DNA of 40,250 bases from JBEEPE01 sp964489645 (lineage in GTDB: Bacteria; Verrucomicrobiota; Verrucomicrobiia; Chthoniobacterales; Chthoniobacteraceae): positions 1 through 40,250 of the forward strand of contig CAZAZT010000016.1 of assembly GCA_964489645.1 (NCBI GenBank), in the 5' to 3' direction. This document shows, one piece after another, positions 39,023-40,250 of this stretch (the first letter of the stretch is position 1; the number at the start of each line of letters is the position of its first letter). The notes under the pieces were generated by a model. The model searched no databases, was not told where the DNA came from, and was given only the letters and a program-made list of their open reading frames with translations. The position numbers and the translations under genes are program-made.

Positions 39023-40250
39023 CTAGGCTGCGGAGCTCTCTTTGCTTGTCCACAGATGGGCATACAAGCCGCCCTTAGCGATCAACTCATCGTGGCTGCC
39101 TGATTCGTGTATCCTTCCGTTTTGCATCAGCAGAATCTGATCATAACGATTCATTCTGGTGAGCCGATTGGTCACTGAGATAACCGTTCGCTCACGGCTG
39201 ATGTTCGCGAGTGTGCCATGCAAAGAGGCTTCCGTTTGCGCATCGAGCGCACTGGTCGCTTCGTCAAGGATCAGAACACAAGGATTGCGAACCAAGGCGC
39301 GTGCAATCGCTACTCTTTGCCTCTGGCCTCCAGAAAGGCGTCCGCCGCGTTCCCCGACTCGCGTGTTGTACCCGCTCGGAAGGCCTAGGACAAAATCATG
39401 CAACTCAGCACCCTTGGCGGCGTTCTCGACTTCCTCTTGGGTGGCCCCTTCGCGCCCCATCGCAATATTTTCTCCTATTGTCGCGTTGAAGAGAAAGCTG
39501 TCTTGAAAAACGATGGCACACTGACTTCTCAGGGAGGAACGAGTGAATTTCGAAATGTCTCTCCCGTCGAAAAAAATAGCACCTTTTTTGGGTTCCATCA
39601 TGCGCAGCAGCAGACTAAGCACCGTGCTCTTTCCTGAACCGCTTTGACCCACAATCGCGTAGTTTCCGCCACACGGGATTTTGAAACTGAGGTTCTTCAC
39701 TGAAAATCGCGATCCTGAATAAGACGCAGTGACGTTGCGGATTTCGATTTCGGAACTCAGTCGGGGGAGTTCTTCCGACAGAACAGGGTCCGGCGTTTCC
39801 GATCGCTCACACAGGATTTCCTCGAGGTGCCGCATACTGCCGTGAGCCTGAGCTAACTCTGGGACGGCATGGGTGACATAGCTCACCGCTTCCCCCATGT
39901 AGAGGAACAGACTTTCAAACGCCACAAGCGTGCCCAGCGAGATCTTGCCGTTCCACACCCATACCGCTCCCAGCGAGAAGATAATCAAGTGTAGAAGATA
40001 GTTGCCAATGGTGGAGGTGCGCTCCACGAGAGAACCAGAGAAGTTGAATCGAAATGCAGTCCGCGACCAGAGCCCTACTGCGGTTGCGAAACGGATCCGC
40101 TGGCGAGGAGCCATATCAAAAGCACGTACCACCGCCTGGGCCGTCGCATTTTCATGCACGACCCCAAGGAGTTTTCCTTCCTCCTTTCTTTTTTGATAGC
40201 CTGACTCAAACACTCGTTTGGCAAAAAAATTCGGGGCGATCAAAGCCAAC
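39023..40250 (-). CDS. ABC-type exporter, fused permease/ATPase (5' end outside the window)
   Basis: The C-terminal ~408 residues of an ABC exporter half-transporter; the frame is open to the window edge, so the N-terminal membrane part is missing. Two membrane helices remain (around residues 82-100 and 108-125). The ATPase domain has A-loop Tyr (TASYSG), Walker A GQSGSGKST (~201-209), Q-loop VFQDSFLF, signature LSGGQRQRVAIARAL, Walker B VLILDEATSALD and GQ-type end GGLYAHLW. The H-loop, normally containing a catalytic histidine (AHRL), reads SVTNRLT, with Asn from an AAT codon at 39167-39169. The family (MsbA/LmrA-like) exports lipids, peptides or drugs; the substrate is unknown. It lies upstream of the caspase-like gene on the same strand. 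Confidence 0.92.
   Translation of the reverse strand, partial: LALIAPNFFAKRVFESGYQKRKEEGKLLGVVHENATAQAVVRAFDMAPRQRIRFATAVGLWSRTAFRFNFSGSLVERTSTIGNYLLHLIIFSLGAVWVWNGKISLGTLVAFESLFLYMGEAVSYVTHAVPELAQAHGSMRHLEEILCERSETPDPVLSEELPRLSSEIEIRNVTASYSGSRFSVKNLSFKIPCGGNYAIVGQSGSGKSTVLSLLLRMMEPKKGAIFFDGRDISKFTRSSLRSQCAIVFQDSFLFNATIGENIAMGREGATQEEVENAAKGAELHDFVLGLPSGYNTRVGERGGRLSGGQRQRVAIARALVRNPCVLILDEATSALDAQTEASLHGTLANISRERTVISVTNRLTRMNRYDQILLMQNGRIHESGSHDELIAKGGLYAHLWTSKESSAA

Noticed and set aside
1..40250. CRISPR arrays, insertion sequences, integrases, prophage genes or attachment sites at tRNA-Pro
   Set aside because: No regularly spaced repeats, transposase or integrase motifs were seen, and no repeat of the tRNA-Pro 3' end was noticed elsewhere in the window.

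Overview
This is a roughly 57% GC, gene-dense scaffold from a Gram-negative bacterium, most likely a member of Verrucomicrobiota. Three 100-N gaps and one 10-N gap mark it as a draft or metagenome assembly. The lineage call rests on several things: planctomycete/verrucomicrobial-type families (PSCyt1/PSCyt2 cytochrome domains, DUF1549/DUF1553, two tandem DUF1501 proteins, a ThuA-like protein), an outer-membrane LptD, and a prepilin that resembles the Verrucomicrobium/Chthoniobacter cassette pilins. About 36 kb of genes lie on the minus strand, so the window is best read from high to low coordinates. The only confident plus-strand gene is the prepilin at 36569-37402.

Layout, low to high coordinates. 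1-172: the start of an unidentified membrane protein that runs off the edge. 347-4171: the E1 and E2 subunits of 2-oxoglutarate dehydrogenase (TCA cycle). 4358-5963: a Fur-family regulator followed closely by thiH (thiamine thiazole synthesis). 6035-6866: a C(UUCG)G-type terminator, a conserved 68-residue protein, a second terminator and rpmB (ribosomal protein L28). 6987-8637: a SLOG-fold protein and a secreted ThuA-like protein. 8682-14048: a tripartite RND efflux system in the order pump, adaptor, outer-membrane channel. 14197-16536: lptD. 16584-21631: a NAD-dependent molybdenum formate dehydrogenase encoded by only two genes, each a fusion. 21807-32075: a five-gene planctomycete-type cytochrome/DUF1501 cluster. 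32342-32418: tRNA-Pro(CGG). 32514-36463: a RidA-family protein, a YjhG/YagF-type D-xylonate dehydratase and a beta-CASP metallo-beta-lactamase. 36569-37402: the prepilin. 37543-38817: a secreted caspase-like peptidase. 39023-40250: a truncated ABC exporter.

How the parts fit. Central carbon genes (OGDH E1/E2), formate oxidation to NADH and sugar-acid catabolism suggest a respiring heterotroph. The cytochrome cluster probably makes an exported assembly: two Tat-signal DUF1501 proteins, a c-type heme DUF1549/DUF1553 protein with Ig-like domains, a PPC-domain protein, and a heme/beta-propeller protein with a long coiled coil. Its substrate is unknown. Envelope functions (LptD, RND pump, pilin, ABC exporter) are scattered between these blocks.

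The strongest unusual signals are the two-polypeptide formate dehydrogenase (NuoE-NuoF-like fusion plus a catalytic subunit with an FdsD-like tail), the coiled coil inserted within a cytochrome-beta-propeller protein, the ABC exporter whose H-loop histidine is asparagine, and the close fur-thiH pairing. No CRISPR array, insertion sequence, prophage or integrase was recognised.
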